Positions 38,606-44,875 of a DNA stretch of 44,875 nucleotides are shown in pieces. Where the stretch lies: IMG/VR virus record IMGVR_UViG_3300046009_014020, positions 1 to 44,875 of that record. One strand, given 5' to 3'. This stretch comes from a virus. Under the pieces are notes generated by a model, which saw only the letters and a program-made list of their open reading frames with translations, was not told the DNA's origin and made no database searches. Position 1 is the first letter of the stretch. Every line of letters starts with the position of its first letter. The position numbers and the translations under genes are program-made.

Positions 38606-39619
38606 ATGCCTTTATTTAAAAAAGTTGCAGTTTTTACAGATCTACATGTAGGTCTAAAATCAAATTCCACTACACATCTTAAGGATTGTGAAGAATTTAT
38701 AGATTGGTTTATTGACCAAGCTATTGAAAATAATTGCGAAACTTGTATCTTTATGGGCGACTGGAGTCATAACAGAAACAATTTAAATTTAGTTACACTT
38801 AATACTTCGATACAACTTTTAGAAAAATTAGGTCGATCATTTAAACAGTTTTTTTGGTTTCCAGGTAATCACGATCTCTTTTATAAAGATAAACGCGATG
38901 TTCATTCTAGTAATTTCGGAAGACACATTCCCGGTGTCGTTGTAGTTGAAAAAGTAAACACCATAGATGATGTTACGTTAGTACCTTGGCTAGTAGGAGA
39001 TGAATGGAAAACTATTAGTCAGATTAAGAGCAGATATATGTTCGGTCATTTCGAACTTCCGCTTTTCTATATGAATGCTATGATCCAAATGCCGGATCAC
39101 GGCGAACTACAAGCAGAACATTTTATCCATCAAGATTATGTATTCAGCGGACACTTTCATAAAAGACAATCAAGAGGTAAGATTCATTATATAGGAAATG
39201 CCTTTCCCCATAATTTTTCCGATACATGGGACGATAATAGAGGTATGATGATCTTAGAATGGGGAGGTGAACCACAATACATAAATTGGCCCGATGCTCC
39301 AAAATTTAGAACATTGAAACTAAGTGAACTGATTGATCGAAAAAATGAAATTATGAAATCTAAAATGTATCTTAAAGTAAACTTAGATATAGATATCAGC
39401 TTTGAAGAGGCAAATTTAATTAAAGAAACATTTATTAACGAATATAATATTAGAGAGATAAGCCTTATTCAAGATAAAACTAATTTAGAAGGCGGTACTG
39501 ATGATAATAATGATCAAAGATTTGAAAGTGTTGATCAAATAGTTACCGAACAACTAGTTAATATAGATAGCAAAGAATTTGATAAACAAATTTTACTAGA
39601 AATTTACAATAATATCTGA
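38606..39619 (+). CDS. 47: Recombination nuclease subunit, gp47-like (SbcD/Mre11 family)
   Basis: This 337-aa calcineurin-like phosphoesterase has all the metal-site motifs: DLH (D12, H14), GDWSH (D52), GNHD (87-90) and GHFHK (H183, H185). In T4 the gp46/gp47 complex processes double-strand ends for recombination-dependent replication and helps degrade host DNA. The gene has an AGGAG Shine-Dalgarno at 38590-38594, 11 nt before the ATG, that is embedded in an 18-bp palindrome. Its stop overlaps the gp46 start by one base (TGATG). A sigma70-like promoter ends just upstream, with its -35 element overlapping the gp55 stop codon. Confidence 0.95.
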   Translation: MPLFKKVAVFTDLHVGLKSNSTTHLKDCEEFIDWFIDQAIENNCETCIFMGDWSHNRNNLNLVTLNTSIQLLEKLGRSFKQFFWFPGNHDLFYKDKRDVHSSNFGRHIPGVVVVEKVNTIDDVTLVPWLVGDEWKTISQIKSRYMFGHFELPLFYMNAMIQMPDHGELQAEHFIHQDYVFSGHFHKRQSRGKIHYIGNAFPHNFSDTWDDNRGMMILEWGGEPQYINWPDAPKFRTLKLSELIDRKNEIMKSKMYLKVNLDIDISFEEANLIKETFINEYNIREISLIQDKTNLEGGTDDNNDQRFESVDQIVTEQLVNIDSKEFDKQILLEIYNNI

Positions 39620-41400
39620 TGTTTAAAATTAAAACTGTTACTGCAAAAAATTTCCTTTCAATAGGTAATCAAACACAAGGGGTTGATTTTAGTAAAGAGC
39701 ATCTCACATTGGTGCTAGGCGAGAACGTAGACCTTGGCGGAGATGATACTGGCAGCAGAAACGGTGTCGGTAAAACCGCAATACTAAATGCACTATCATA
39801 TGCACTATACGGTCAGGCATTAACTAATATCAAAAAAGAAAACTTAATTAATAAAACCAACGGTAGAAATATGTTGGTCACTGCTGAATTTGAAACAAAT
39901 GGTAATAGATATAAAATAGAACGAGGTCGCAAACCTAATTTATTAAAATTATTTGTTAATAGTACAGAACTGAAACTGGATAACGAAGACGAAAGTCAAG
40001 GCGACAGTAGAGAAACTCAAAAAGTGATCGAAGATCTTTTAAACATGAGTCATACTATGTTTAAACATCTAGTTGCCTTGAATACCTATAGTGAACCTTT
40101 TCTTAGTATGAAAGCCGCAGATCAAAGAGAAGTTATTGAACAATTGCTTGGAATTACTCTTTTATCAGAAAAGGCAGATACTCTTAAAACACTGATCAAA
40201 GATACAAAAGATAAAATTCAATCAGAAGCAGCTACTATTGAAGCTATAAAAACAGCTAATGATAATGTTCAAAAAAGTATAGATAGTCTTCAATTAAAAA
40301 GTTCCGCTTGGGAAACAAAACATCAACAAGAATTAGAAAACTTCGGTAAGGCTATTCTTAACTTAGAATCAGTCGATATAGTTTCAGAACTTCAAGCTCA
40401 TACTGATTTAAAAATATGGGACGATAATGATCTTAAGATTAGAAATCTTAACAAACAAAAAGCTACTATAGAATCAGCACTACATCAAAATGATAAAACT
40501 GTTGAGAAATATCTAAAAGAATTAACTAAACTGAATGATAAAAAATGTCCTGCATGTGAACAAGAACTCCACGATCATAAGCACGACGAGATGGTAGAAA
40601 ATTTAAAAAAACAAGAATTAGAATTTAAAAAATATCGTACCAAACTACTAAATGAACTAAAAGAAATAAATTTAGAACTAGAAGAAATCGGCGAATTACC
40701 TAAAAAACCAAAAACATTTTATGAGACCCAAGCAGAAGCACTGGGACATAAAAATAATTTAGAAAATTTAGAAAAAGCATTGATGCAGAAAGCAGAAGAG
40801 ACTAATCCCTATCAAGAACAAATTGAAGAACTAAAGAAAACAGCAATCAAAGCAATAGATTGGACCAATGTAAATAATTTAACAAAGACTAAAGATCATC
40901 AAGAATTTCTTCATAAACTATTAACAAACAAAGATAGTTTTATTAGGAAAAAAATAATTGACCAAAATTTAGCATACTTAAACAAACGGCTTAGTTACTA
41001 TATTGAAAAAATGGGCTTGCCTCATTCTGTATTATTTCAAAATGATTTAACAGTCGAAATTACACAATTGGGACAAGATTTAGATTTTGACAATCTAAGT
41101 AGAGGAGAAAGAAATAGATTAATACTTTCATTGAGTTTTGCTTTTCGAGATGTTTGGGAAGGACTTTATCAAAATATTAATTTATTGTTCATAGATGAAC
41201 TCATGGATGCAGGTATGGATTCAGCTGGTGTTGAAGCAGGATTAGCTGTGTTGAAAAAGATGTCTAGAGAAAGAAATAAAAATGTTTATCTAATTAGTCA
41301 TAAAGATGAACTTGTAGGTAGAGTAAATCATGTATTACGAGTTATAAAAGAAAACGGATTTACTAGTTTTGCTAATGATTTAGAATATGTCGAACAGTGA
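39619..41400 (+). CDS. 46: Recombination nuclease ATPase subunit, gp46-like (SbcC/Rad50 family)
   Basis: The 593-aa protein has the Rad50 layout. The Walker A-type GSRNGVGKT is at 45-53. Coiled-coil arms with dense Lys/Glu run from about 170 to 440. A zinc-hook CPAC is at C310/C313. The ABC signature LSRGE is at about 493-497. Walker B is NLLFIDE with D526/E527, and a switch His lies in YLISHKDE. It works with gp47 on DNA ends. The arms are short, as in phage gp46 generally. The start is fixed by the TGATG overlap with gp47. The last 14 nt overlap the next gene. Confidence 0.95.
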   Translation: MFKIKTVTAKNFLSIGNQTQGVDFSKEHLTLVLGENVDLGGDDTGSRNGVGKTAILNALSYALYGQALTNIKKENLINKTNGRNMLVTAEFETNGNRYKIERGRKPNLLKLFVNSTELKLDNEDESQGDSRETQKVIEDLLNMSHTMFKHLVALNTYSEPFLSMKAADQREVIEQLLGITLLSEKADTLKTLIKDTKDKIQSEAATIEAIKTANDNVQKSIDSLQLKSSAWETKHQQELENFGKAILNLESVDIVSELQAHTDLKIWDDNDLKIRNLNKQKATIESALHQNDKTVEKYLKELTKLNDKKCPACEQELHDHKHDEMVENLKKQELEFKKYRTKLLNELKEINLELEEIGELPKKPKTFYETQAEALGHKNNLENLEKALMQKAEETNPYQEQIEELKKTAIKAIDWTNVNNLTKTKDHQEFLHKLLTNKDSFIRKKIIDQNLAYLNKRLSYYIEKMGLPHSVLFQNDLTVEITQLGQDLDFDNLSRGERNRLILSLSFAFRDVWEGLYQNINLLFIDELMDAGMDSAGVEAGLAVLKKMSRERNKNVYLISHKDELVGRVNHVLRVIKENGFTSFANDLEYVEQ

Positions 41401-41701
41401 ATTACAAAAATTTCAAGCTGAATATTCTAAATTTATAGAAAATCTAGCTCAATTACACAATTACAATATGGTAATGGCACGTACTCCATATAATATAGAA
41501 GTTGTGAGAAGAGTCAAAGAAGCATTAAGAAATATTCACAAATCTGCTGCATCAATGAAAAGGTTAGCTAAATTAGTTTACAAAGAAGGCAGAGTAAATC
41601 AAGCAGAACTAATGAAAAAAATTCGAGAAGAAAGAGCACTAAAAAAATTACAAGGGAAAAAACGTAATGTCAACAACACAGCAAATAAAAGATCAATTTG
41701 A
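41387..41701 (+). CDS. Small basic helical protein, 104 aa, unknown
   Basis: The start ATG is inside the end of gp46 (overlap 14 nt) and the 3' end overlaps the next gene by 35 nt, so it is tightly packed. The sequence is predicted helical throughout, with Lys/Arg-rich segments VRRVKEALRNIHK and EERALKKLQGKKRN, giving a strongly basic C-terminus. No enzyme motif is present. A DNA-binding or recombination-accessory role would fit position and charge but is only inference. Confidence 0.6.
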   Translation: MSNSELQKFQAEYSKFIENLAQLHNYNMVMARTPYNIEVVRRVKEALRNIHKSAASMKRLAKLVYKEGRVNQAELMKKIREERALKKLQGKKRNVNNTANKRSI

Positions 41702-41864
41702 AAATTTTTTAAAAGAAGATACCAAATTTGTAGAAGGTAATAGTGCTGCAGGAACAAGAGCACGTAAAGCTTTAGCAGAAATTGGTAAATTGATTAAACA
41801 ACGTAGAAACGAAATCACAACTGAAAAGAACCAAAGAAAAGAAGCAAAGGCCTCAAACAAATAA
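41667..41864 (+). CDS. Hc1/histone H1-like small basic protein, 65 aa
   Basis: The 65 aa read as two helices, with the central pattern VEGNSAAGTRARKALAEIGK followed by LIKQRRNEI. This closely recalls the Hc1 (histone H1-like nucleoprotein) family, where a GNKAAGTRARKALxEIxKLxxxxRxEI signature is typical. The tail is Lys/Glu/Ala-rich. A DNA-compacting or nucleoid-interacting role is plausible for a phage. The start overlaps the preceding gene by 35 nt. The family assignment is by eye. Confidence 0.6.
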   Translation: MSTTQQIKDQFENFLKEDTKFVEGNSAAGTRARKALAEIGKLIKQRRNEITTEKNQRKEAKASNK

Positions 41865-41865
41865 T

Positions 41866-42285
41866 ATGACATGGTTATATCAAGATAAACAAATTGATAC
41901 TCTTCCAGATGACTGTATAGGATTTGTTTACCTTATAACCAATTTAGAAAATGGTAAAAAATACATAGGCAAAAAATTAGCAAAGTTTAGTAAAACGACC
42001 TACAAGACTGTAAAGTTAAAGAACGGCAAAAAGAAAAGACAAAAAATCAAATCAAAAATAGACTCAGACTGGCAAACATATTGGTCAAGTTCAGAGGAAT
42101 TAAGATCTGATGTTGCAGAAATAGGCGAGGCTAATTTTAAGAGAGAGATTTTGAGATATTGTAATTCGAAAAATGAATTATCATATTATGAAGCGAAATA
42201 TCAATTCGAGTATGATGTTTTATTAAATGAAAATCTATGGTACAACGGATGGATATCGGTAAAGGTAAGAAAATTCAAACTGTAA
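41866..42285 (+). CDS. GIY-YIG nuclease-like protein, 139 aa
   Basis: The GIY-YIG core is FVYLITNLENGKKYIGKK (about 20-37), in which VYL and YIG occupy the two family positions. A Lys-rich loop follows, then DWQTYWSSSEELRSDV, NFKREIL and the conserved-looking Glu in YYEAKYQ. The C-terminus (ENLWYNGWISVKVRKFKL) has the expected end of this subfamily, so the gene looks intact rather than split. Members occur in T4-like marine phages as stand-alone putative nucleases. ATG 41872 is not needed; 41866 is in frame right after the Hc1-like stop. A late-promoter motif overlaps its stop codon. Confidence 0.75.
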   Translation: MTWLYQDKQIDTLPDDCIGFVYLITNLENGKKYIGKKLAKFSKTTYKTVKLKNGKKKRQKIKSKIDSDWQTYWSSSEELRSDVAEIGEANFKREILRYCNSKNELSYYEAKYQFEYDVLLNENLWYNGWISVKVRKFKL

Positions 42286-42291
42286 TAAATA
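42284..42291 (+). promoter_or_regulatory. Late promoter motif AATAAATA before the homing endonuclease
   Basis: The plus-strand AATAAATA overlaps the stop codon of the 139-aa GIY-YIG gene. It predicts an RNA starting near 42297 with a leader of about 57 nt ahead of the homing endonuclease ATG, possibly running on into the structured region. Confidence 0.55.
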
Positions 42292-42353
42292 ATATTGCGA
42301 GTCGCGATGTTGACGCATCCACCCGCTCTAACAGTTTACAAGGAACTATCAGC

Positions 42354-42923
42354 ATGAATATTTATAATACTGAAAAGTGTTATGTCTACTGGTTGCATTT
42401 ATCCGAACACAAAGACATCCATTCTCAAGGGTACGTAGGTGTTTCTATTGATCCGACACAGCGGCTGTGGGAACATAAAAATGCTGCTAAAAAGGGTATA
42501 CATCACAACAAGTATTTAGAAAGAATTATCAATAAACACGAAGTAATTCAATCTATTATATTTACTGGTGATTCTGATGCCTGTTATACTTATGAAGAAG
42601 AGGTTCGACCTACAAAAAATATAGGTTGGAATTTGAATAAAGGCGGATTTTGTCCCCCATCAAATAAAGGTAAAAAGTTTTCACCAGAACATTGTGCTAA
42701 CATTACAAAAGGTAAATTGGGTAAAACAAGACCACCTGTTTCAGAAGAAACTAGACAAAAAATATCTAAATCAAATACCGGTAGAATTTTATCTAACGAT
42801 ACTATACAAAAAATTAAAGAAAAACGAAAAAAACAAATCTTCACACAAGAAACTAGAAAAAATTATCATTATCACATCAAGGCAATATACCCGGAAACGC
42901 GAAAACAATACAAACACCATTAG
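42354..42923 (+). CDS. Free-standing GIY-YIG homing endonuclease with NUMOD3 repeats
   Basis: Start ATG 42354 is chosen because AAGGA lies 10-14 nt upstream; the frame is open further up to ATG 42237 but that region overlaps the preceding gene and lacks a site. The 189-aa product has a GIY-YIG domain (CYVYWLHL, GYVGVS, QRLWEHK with the catalytic-type Arg, EEEVRPTKNIGWNLNKGG with the Glu). NUMOD3-type DNA-binding repeats follow: NKGKKFSPEHCANITKGKLG, SEETRQKISKSNTGR and a third weaker copy. The organisation matches T4 Seg/I-TevI relatives. It is not inside any recognisable interrupted gene. Likely mobile between related phages. Confidence 0.88.
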   Translation: MNIYNTEKCYVYWLHLSEHKDIHSQGYVGVSIDPTQRLWEHKNAAKKGIHHNKYLERIINKHEVIQSIIFTGDSDACYTYEEEVRPTKNIGWNLNKGGFCPPSNKGKKFSPEHCANITKGKLGKTRPPVSEETRQKISKSNTGRILSNDTIQKIKEKRKKQIFTQETRKNYHYHIKAIYPETRKQYKHH

Positions 42924-42929
42924 GCATTT

Positions 42930-43484
42930 TTACCTCTATACACAAGGCAGCAATTGCACATAATCTATCAGGCTTCAAAATAAGAAAACTTTTACAGACT
43001 AATCTTGACTTTAGATTAGTCTAAACATGGCTCACATATATTAAAATCTTAGGCTCATAAATTCGGTATCGGCTAGTGTAGGCTAATTTCATACACCTCT
43101 ATACCTGGACCTTGTGTCGCAGGGATGAGTAAAACTCTCGCCGTTGAGAGTGCTCAACCACTACCCAAATGGATGAAGATCGCTTGTAAGTCCTGCGATT
43201 TGGTTGTTTGAAAAGAATTGAACAGGCGAAATGAGGGGAGATAAACCCCACGTTACTATATAAGATAACGTTTGTATAGTGACCGCCGTCAGATTAAGAC
43301 ATAGCTCGAGGTACAGGCTGACCGCCTCTGTAATGCTATAACGTTATGTGAAAGGTACAACTCAGATGAAAACTTTCATTTCTTAGCCCAGTAGGGCTAA
43401 GTGTGACCGATTAATCTAGATGAATTATAGAAAGAAAAATTGCTCTGAGTCTTTAGACGAAAGAGCAGGGCGATGCTTCGCCCT
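42930..43484 (+). ncRNA. Candidate large structured RNA (no coding content)
   Basis: This stretch has no convincing gene yet holds many perfect or near-perfect stems: 42996-43005/43013-43022 (10 bp, loop 7), 43117-43124/43191-43198 (8 bp with one G-U), 43134-43139/43146-43151 (6 bp), 43235-43238/43246-43249, 43252-43261/43274-43283 (10 bp with two G-U), 43308-43311/43325-43328, 43382-43389/43394-43401 (8 bp, AGTA loop), 43441-43446/43462-43467 and 43468-43473/43478-43483 (6 bp, TGCT loop). It is less A+T-rich than the genes around it. I could not match it to group I intron, tmRNA, RNase P or tRNA. The strand is assumed plus because its neighbours are plus; ends are approximate. Confidence 0.6.
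43467..43484 (+). terminator. Hairpin at the 3' end of the structured region
   Basis: AGGGCGA and TCGCCCT pair around a TGCT loop, followed by TAATAATAAAT. The stem is strong but the T-run is poor, so termination is possible rather than likely; it may simply be the last stem of the RNA. Confidence 0.4.
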
Positions 43485-43488
43485 TAAT

Positions 43489-43496
43489 AATAAATA
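43489..43496 (+). promoter_or_regulatory. Late promoter motif AATAAATA before the 136-aa gene
   Basis: The plus-strand AATAAATA lies 22 nt before ATG 43519, close to the 20-nt spacing seen at gp6, and just after the last hairpin of the structured region. Confidence 0.6.
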
Positions 43497-43518
43497 TATT
43501 ATTCATCCGGATTTAAAA

Positions 43519-43929
43519 ATGAATTTAAATGACATTGAACAAAATTTAAATGAGCAAAATAATTCTTCTTTGCGCTCAAAGCTCGGGAGATTAAGAGATC
43601 AATTTAAAAAAGGATACGAAATTGGGAGTAAGGTAGGTGCAGGGAAAATGGGTCTGTTAGATGTTTTATTTCCCTCAACAGAATTACAGGATCCTACTTC
43701 CCCTGTTACGGCTCCTGTAATCAATGATTTAGGTGAAATTATCAAAAACATGACCCCATATCAGCGCAAACGATTGTTGGTCATTTTAAAAAGAATGGTT
43801 GAAGAAGATAGCAGGAATAAAAACAGAACGTCTTCGACAAATAGGTCAACTTCTAGTAGTACATCTACATTTTCAAATCCTGTAGTCACAGTAGAAGGAT
43901 GGAGTAATTTTTTAAATATAAAACTTTAA
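43519..43929 (+). CDS. Hypothetical protein, 136 aa, probably late
   Basis: The frame is open from ATG 43420, but 43441-43484 folds into two perfect hairpins and an AATAAATA late motif sits at 43489-43496, so ATG 43519 (22 nt after the motif) is preferred. From there the product is charged and helical (MNLNDIEQNLNEQNNSSLRS, KLGRLRDQFKKGYEIGSKVG), with LGEIIKNMTPYQRKRLLVIL, a Ser/Thr-rich linker and a hydrophobic end. No Shine-Dalgarno is evident. I recognise no family; a small virion or assembly protein is possible given the late motif. The stop shares TTAA with the opposing gene. Confidence 0.6.
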   Translation: MNLNDIEQNLNEQNNSSLRSKLGRLRDQFKKGYEIGSKVGAGKMGLLDVLFPSTELQDPTSPVTAPVINDLGEIIKNMTPYQRKRLLVILKRMVEEDSRNKNRTSSTNRSTSSSTSTFSNPVVTVEGWSNFLNIKL

Positions 43930-44144
43930 AAAAAAGGTAAACCACTTTCTTTAGTGGTTTTAAGGTTTTCTTCAACTATTTTACTTATAATTTCTCTTTC
44001 TTCAAATGTTAGATCTAACATTTGATGATAAGTTATACTACCTCGCATGTACCAACATAATTTAAAAAGTTCTTGTTTTATGGCTTTTGTATCTGTTTCA
44101 TGAGTATTGATTATTTTTTCAATTTCTTGTATTGAAAGATACAA
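43926..44144 (-). CDS. Small tail-assembly-type protein, 72 aa
   Basis: The short protein contains KLCWYMRGSITYHQMLDLTF and ends ENLKTTKESGLPFF, a pattern I associate with the small protein encoded beside the gp26-like hub gene in marine T4-like phages, where it is annotated as baseplate-hub assembly (gp51 position). It lies 5 nt after that hub gene on the same strand, which supports a translationally linked pair. Its own sequence gives no catalytic motif. Its 3' end overlaps a terminator-like hairpin. Confidence 0.6.
   Translation of the reverse strand: MYLSIQEIEKIINTHETDTKAIKQELFKLCWYMRGSITYHQMLDLTFEEREIISKIVEENLKTTKESGLPFF
43928..43961. terminator. Bidirectional terminator between convergent genes
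   Basis: AAACCACT (43939-43946) pairs with AGTGGTTT (43953-43960) around TTCTTT. On the plus strand the stem runs into T's; on the minus strand it is followed by ACC and eight T's (A's at 43928-43935). It overlaps the last codons of the 72-aa gene. Confidence 0.7.
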
Positions 44145-44149
44145 AAGCC

Positions 44150-44875
44150 TTACACGAAAAAATTAGATGCATCAAACACCAAAGGAACTTCTATTGTATC
44201 TCCTTGAACACCTAAGTTTCTCATTTCTTCTGTAACATCTACAGTAATTGGTTTCAAAATATTCTTTTCTTTTAAAATATCTAAGTGATTTTGAATAACA
44301 TTGAATATTTCTTTATCAACATTTTCTATAAATTCTTTGATAAATTTTGGATTTTCTGTACTACCTGCACTGCTGTCTATTCTATATATACTATTGGAAA
44401 CAAGATTAATCGTAACAGAATTCAGTTTGGCAAAGCTTTCTTGAAAAGCTTTAATTTTATTTTCTTCACTGAAAGAGTCGTCGTTGGCAATCTGTATTAT
44501 TTTTTGTGTTTCAAATGTTTGTAATGCCGATTCGGTTATGTTTTTATATGTAATAGGCTTTACATATACAGTAAGATTTTCATTTATAGGAATAACCGGT
44601 TCCCAAGTAATTTGAGCTGTTAATCGATCCATTATATTTCTAAGATCGACTTCGTAATCGACATTATAGTCATCGGAAATACTTATAGGAAAATTCATCT
44701 TTTCTCCATATGTAGCTATCCTTATGGCTATTAAAATATAATCAACATCTATAGAAGGTATTGCCCATGCATTTTTTATATTAGGGACACAGTTTTGTAT
44801 CACATCGACTACTGCTTGACCATTCATTAATGCATCAGGTACTTTTAAAATCAGTTCGTCCTTGGCTGTCATCGA
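44150..44875 (-). CDS. 26: Baseplate hub protein, gp26-like (T4 baseplate family), 5' partial
   Basis: The frame runs off the right edge; ATG 44872 is probably internal, since relatives carry about 50 further N-terminal residues before the TAKDELILKVPDALMNGQ segment. Next come VVDVIQNCVPNIKNAWAIPS and DVDYILIAIRIATYGEKM, which are typical of the T4 baseplate (gp26) family. The remainder has an acidic/hydrophobic C-terminal half ending in ASNFFV. gp26 takes part in hub assembly. It is followed after 5 nt by the 72-aa assembly-type gene. The family call rests on these segments only. Confidence 0.8.
   Translation of the reverse strand, partial: SMTAKDELILKVPDALMNGQAVVDVIQNCVPNIKNAWAIPSIDVDYILIAIRIATYGEKMNFPISISDDYNVDYEVDLRNIMDRLTAQITWEPVIPINENLTVYVKPITYKNITESALQTFETQKIIQIANDDSFSEENKIKAFQESFAKLNSVTINLVSNSIYRIDSSAGSTENPKFIKEFIENVDKEIFNVIQNHLDILKEKNILKPITVDVTEEMRNLGVQGDTIEVPLVFDASNFFV

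Noticed and set aside
42237-42353. Longer N-terminus of the homing endonuclease from ATG 42237
   Set aside because: It would overlap the previous gene by about 50 nt, reads through the late promoter and leader, and lacks a ribosome-binding site; ATG 42354 has AAGGA and directly precedes the GIY-YIG domain.
42694-42963. 89-aa frame overlapping the endonuclease 3' end
   Set aside because: It shadows the NUMOD3 repeats in another frame with no start signal.
42930-43484. Group I intron
   Set aside because: AAGACATAGCTC at 43296-43307 resembles the S element, but no matching R element that would form P7 was found, and the preceding GIY-YIG gene has a complete C-terminus, so no split exon is visible.
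42930-43484. tmRNA, RNase P RNA or tRNA
   Set aside because: No GTTCRA-type T-loop with acceptor stem, no GGAAAGTC or AGANNAATG RNase P blocks, and no tmRNA ends were seen.

Overview
The window is a strongly A+T-rich piece of a contractile-tailed, T4-related phage genome. The closest recognisable style is the marine T4-like group (cyanophage and pelagiphage relatives). The case rests on a run of T4 homologues: baseplate genes gp53, gp5, gp25, gp6 and a gp26-type hub protein, late sigma factor gp55, and the recombination pair gp47/gp46. An NATAAATA late-promoter motif also recurs upstream of several genes. The host cannot be read from the sequence; a low-GC marine bacterium is a guess from base composition and gene style.

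Layout. (1) 1-3553, plus strand: a 5'-truncated metallopeptidase/VWA-domain protein, three small unknown genes, then overlapping dihydrofolate reductase and thymidylate synthase genes. (2) 3550-37540, minus strand: a 34-kb virion block. In transcription order it holds a tail/baseplate protein, gp53, a 1180-aa probable hub protein, a gp5-like spike with a C-terminal GH19-type lytic domain, gp25, gp6, a 4639-aa giant structural protein, a collagen-like fibre, a subtilisin-like protease, a small structural protein and four paralogous fibre proteins. (3) 37541-37650: a divergent control region with a good sigma70-type promoter and late-promoter motifs. (4) 37651-42923, plus strand: gp55, gp47, gp46, two small basic proteins (one Hc1-like) and two successive GIY-YIG genes, the second a free-standing homing endonuclease with NUMOD3 repeats. 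(5) 42924-43518: about 600 nt without a convincing gene but packed with perfect hairpins, the best candidate here for an undescribed element (a large structured RNA). (6) 43519-44875: a small plus-strand gene that meets, tail to tail, a short tail-assembly-type protein and the truncated gp26-like hub gene.

How it fits together. The right-hand early block makes the late sigma factor and the recombination nuclease. Their two sigma70-like promoters each overlap a perfect palindrome, which suggests repressor or processing control. gp55 would then read the NATAAATA promoters. Two of these (gp25 and the 220-aa gene) sit exactly 5 nt before the ATG and predict leaderless late mRNAs. Both convergent gene pairs end on one shared TTAA, so each stop codon overlaps the stop codon of the opposing gene.

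All functional calls come from reading motifs by eye; no database search or folding program was run.
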